Assembly (NCBI RefSeq): GCF_003184185.1
Contig: NZ_QHJG01000005.1
Span: 62,001 to 126,000 of the forward strand
Origin: Legionella qingyii
GTDB taxonomy: Bacteria; Pseudomonadota; Gammaproteobacteria; Legionellales; Legionellaceae
Direction: 5' to 3'
DNA length: 64,000 nt
The notes under the pieces were generated by a model, which saw nothing but the letters and a program-made list of their open reading frames with translations, ran no database searches and had not been told where the DNA came from. A program made the translations under genes and the position numbers. Shown here piece by piece: positions 61,993 through 64,000 of the stretch. Position 1 is the stretch's first letter, and every line of letters begins with the position of its first letter.

Positions 61993-63123
61993 ATGGCACA
62001 ACAACCGCAACAACAAGGTCAAGATAGTGGCATGGGGCCAATATGGGTCATGGTACTGTTGTTTATTACGGTGTTTATTATATGGAAAACCGGACATCAG
62101 TATATTGTGATGGTTGTTTTTCAAATTAATATTTGGCAAGCAAAGCTAGTTAACCTTTTTGTTCATAGTGAGCAACTAGCAAGTTTGATTCAAATCATGC
62201 AAACAATAGATCCCAATGCAGTAAATTGGGAACAGCTCGTAGATACAACGCGTGCTGTTGGCGATTTCATGCGTTATCCCGTGGTTCTTGTGCTACTTGT
62301 CCTGGCAGTTCTTTTGTATCAATCAAATATCACTCTGAAGTTTCGCAAAACGTACGATATGAAAAAATTACGTGAGCAAGAGCAATTTAACTGGCCTGCA
62401 ATTATGCCTATAGTTAAAGAAAATTTGGTAGACGAAGATATAAATAAAGGTCCTTGGGCTATGGCTCTAACTCCAATGGAGTTTGCACGCAAATACAATT
62501 TATTAAAAAAGGAAGATGTATTATTAGACAATCCTGTACCGGGGCAGGAGATGACAGCAGGGATACGAAGAGGAGATGCTAAACGAGTTTTTACTCTGCA
62601 ATTAGGACCATACTGGGATGGTTTTGAACATTGTTCACCACAAGCTTATGCCTTAGCCGCCGTTTTCCTTGCTCGCATTAATCGCGATAGAGATGCCGCA
62701 AATAATATCTTAGCAACCTTAGATAGAAGTTATGTTGCAGGGAAGCTTGATTATTCTGTTGCTAGACCAACCATAGAAAAATATAAAAACACAGAAATTA
62801 TACAGGAAGTTGTTGCAAAACATGCCTATACTTTAACTGTAATGGCTTCATTACTTGAAAAGGCCCGGGATGATGGGGTTGTTCCGAGCGCTGAATTTTT
62901 ATGGTTAAGGCCTGTAGATAGACGTTTGTGGTATATGCTCAATTGTGTTGGTAGACAAACACCATTTTCAGAAGTTGCAGGCCCGTTTGCTCACTGGAAA
63001 GCAGAGAAAGAAATGGGACGTCGTTCTTTGGTGCCTATGATAGACGAGGCGATTAAGGCTTTGGAAATTGCCATAAAAGAAGTTAAGTTAACACCCCGAC
63101 AAATGCAGGAGTTAGAGCCATGA
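61993..63123 (+). CDS. icmP: Dot/Icm coupling complex protein IcmP/DotM
   Basis: The 376-residue product has the same length as L. pneumophila DotM. It has a Gln-rich N-terminus, two membrane helices (~17-40 and ~92-112) and a large cytosolic domain ('EQFNWPAIMPIVKENLVDED', 'GPWAMALTPMEFARKYNLLK'). Known: DotM binds effectors with acidic Glu-rich signals and is part of the type IV coupling complex with DotL. Its stop overlaps the start of icmO (ATGA). Confidence 0.97.
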   Translation: MAQQPQQQGQDSGMGPIWVMVLLFITVFIIWKTGHQYIVMVVFQINIWQAKLVNLFVHSEQLASLIQIMQTIDPNAVNWEQLVDTTRAVGDFMRYPVVLVLLVLAVLLYQSNITLKFRKTYDMKKLREQEQFNWPAIMPIVKENLVDEDINKGPWAMALTPMEFARKYNLLKKEDVLLDNPVPGQEMTAGIRRGDAKRVFTLQLGPYWDGFEHCSPQAYALAAVFLARINRDRDAANNILATLDRSYVAGKLDYSVARPTIEKYKNTEIIQEVVAKHAYTLTVMASLLEKARDDGVVPSAEFLWLRPVDRRLWYMLNCVGRQTPFSEVAGPFAHWKAEKEMGRRSLVPMIDEAIKALEIAIKEVKLTPRQMQELEP

Positions 63124-64000
63124 TGCGTGGCATTGAATCACGTCATGAGTTAGATCCCACCCTCTTACTTAGGGATACGCGAACTTTGACACAGAGATTA
63201 GCTGATTTCTTCGCTGATCCAACTAATATTTCGATTATACTTTTTACCTTAGCAGCAATGTCTTATTACTTTTCCGAGTCAGCAACATTCCTGATGCTTG
63301 TAGGGGCTGGCAGCTTTCTTTACAGTTACACTCGGAAACAAAAATTACCGTTTCGTCTTCCTCTCATTTCCAGAGTAAAAGATTACAACGATATGAAGCC
63401 AGGAGTTAATAAGCCCAATATGGCTCGTGGTATCGCTTTTTTTGGCAATGATCGTAAAACAGGGCATGAATTATGGTTTGCTAATGATGATATGCGTACC
63501 CATGCATTAATTTTCGGCTCAACCGGTAGCGGTAAAACAGAATGTTTGGTTTCTCTAGCTTTTAATGCCTTAGTACAAGGTAGTGGTTTTATTTATGTCG
63601 ACGGTAAAGGGGATAACTCGCTCTACGCTAAAGTTTTTTCCATGGTCAGGAGCATGGGGCGTGAAGACGATTTGCTTTTGATTAACTTTATGACTGGTGC
63701 GCGAGATATTATCGGTCCACAAGAAAAAAGGTTGTCTAATACCTTTAATCCCTTTTCTCAAGGTTCTTCCAGTATGTTAACCCAGCTTGTAGTGAGTTTG
63801 ATGGGGGATTCAAAAGGTGGCGGAGATGGAGACATGTGGAAAGGTCGTGCGATTGCCTTCGTAGAAGCGTTGATGCGCCTTCTAGTTTATATGCGTGATG
63901 AGGGAGTCATACTTTTGGATGCGGATACTATCCGTAACTACTTTGAATTAACACGATTAGAAACCATTGTTGTTGATAAAATTTTTCCTCGTGATAATCA
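63120..64000 (+). CDS. icmO: Dot/Icm coupling ATPase IcmO/DotL (5' part)
   Basis: The ATG at 63120 overlaps the icmP stop by 4 bases. The first 293 residues are in the window and the rest is cut off. It starts MMRGIESRHELDPTLLLRD, has two N-terminal membrane helices (~40-75), then the VirD4-type Walker A 'FGSTGSGKTE' (~131-140) and 'FIYVDGKGDNSLYAKVF'. DotL is the type IV coupling ATPase that takes substrates from the IcmS-IcmW adaptor and DotM. The frame is intact to the right edge. Confidence 0.97.
   Translation, partial: MMRGIESRHELDPTLLLRDTRTLTQRLADFFADPTNISIILFTLAAMSYYFSESATFLMLVGAGSFLYSYTRKQKLPFRLPLISRVKDYNDMKPGVNKPNMARGIAFFGNDRKTGHELWFANDDMRTHALIFGSTGSGKTECLVSLAFNALVQGSGFIYVDGKGDNSLYAKVFSMVRSMGREDDLLLINFMTGARDIIGPQEKRLSNTFNPFSQGSSSMLTQLVVSLMGDSKGGGDGDMWKGRAIAFVEALMRLLVYMRDEGVILLDADTIRNYFELTRLETIVVDKIFPRDN

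Noticed and set aside
1..64000. CRISPR arrays, tRNA or rRNA genes, intact insertion sequences
   Set aside because: No regularly spaced repeats, transposase frames or recognisable structural RNA genes were found on reading, although a covariance-model scan was not possible.

Overview
The window is a chromosomal segment of a Legionella species, probably not L. pneumophila itself. Four things support this. The DNA is AT-rich. The right end carries the Dot/Icm type IVB secretion genes icmT, icmS, an icmR-type gene, icmQ, icmP/dotM and icmO/dotL in their known order. An Entner-Doudoroff operon (zwf-pgl-edd-glk-eda-sugar transporter) lies next to a GH15 glucoamylase, as in L. pneumophila. Several genes encode eukaryotic-like proteins typical of Legionella effectors. 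The icmR-type protein is the variable, species-specific part of the icm cluster.

Layout. 1-3334: the 5' part of a very large minus-strand gene with C-terminal repeats, probably an SdhA-type effector, running off the left edge. 3.5-4.4 kb: a coupled pair, a hotdog-like protein and an orphan IcmL/DotI-like protein. 4.7-13.5 kb: uvrA, a DUF2878-type membrane protein, lemA plus an M48 protease, a YadG/YadH-type ABC exporter, a 2OG-Fe(II) oxygenase and a YgjP-type metallopeptidase. 13.2-18.9 kb is accessory: unknown genes, a gene with an in-frame stop, a decayed MFS transporter fragment, an F-box gene with a PmrA-type promoter element and a C-terminal CaaX box, a yeast-type cytosine deaminase and a secreted protein of unknown function. 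19.2-21.1 kb: two fatty acid desaturases. 21.1-28.2 kb: a divergent efflux locus (outer-membrane factor and HlyD protein on minus; two ABC-2 permeases, a cyclic-nucleotide-binding-type protein and an ATPase on plus) around a large inverted repeat. 28.3-31.7 kb: rplS-trmD-rimM-rpsP and ffh. 32.2-34.7 kb: an amino acid transporter, a PriC-like protein and an AhpD-like protein.

35.0-38.4 kb is a second effector-like island: a protein ending in a geranylgeranylation-type CaaX box, a second F-box-like protein and a protein with a PI-kinase-like catalytic motif, with a MITE-like inverted repeat. 38.7-44.7 kb: a Rap1a-type protein, a DUF2909-type protein, the cytochrome oxidase assembly cluster (surf1, a small membrane protein, ctaA, ctaB, sco), rimK and a small DNA-binding-type protein. 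45.0-53.6 kb: Entner-Doudoroff operon and glucoamylase. 53.9-59.4 kb: an RND pump and its adaptor coupled to hemH, then a cold-shock gene. 59.6-64.0 kb: a small gene with a PmrA-like box, then the icm cluster, cut by the right edge inside icmO/dotL.

How the parts fit. The icm genes encode part of the secretion machine, and the effector candidates at the left end, 15.4 kb, 35-38 kb and 59.6 kb would be its cargo. PmrA-like and CpxR-like elements lie upstream of some of them. Glucoamylase, the transporter and the Entner-Doudoroff enzymes form a glucan/glucose pathway. The oxidase assembly genes and hemH serve heme and respiratory chain biogenesis. All family calls were made by eye from sequence motifs and gene order; no database search was run.
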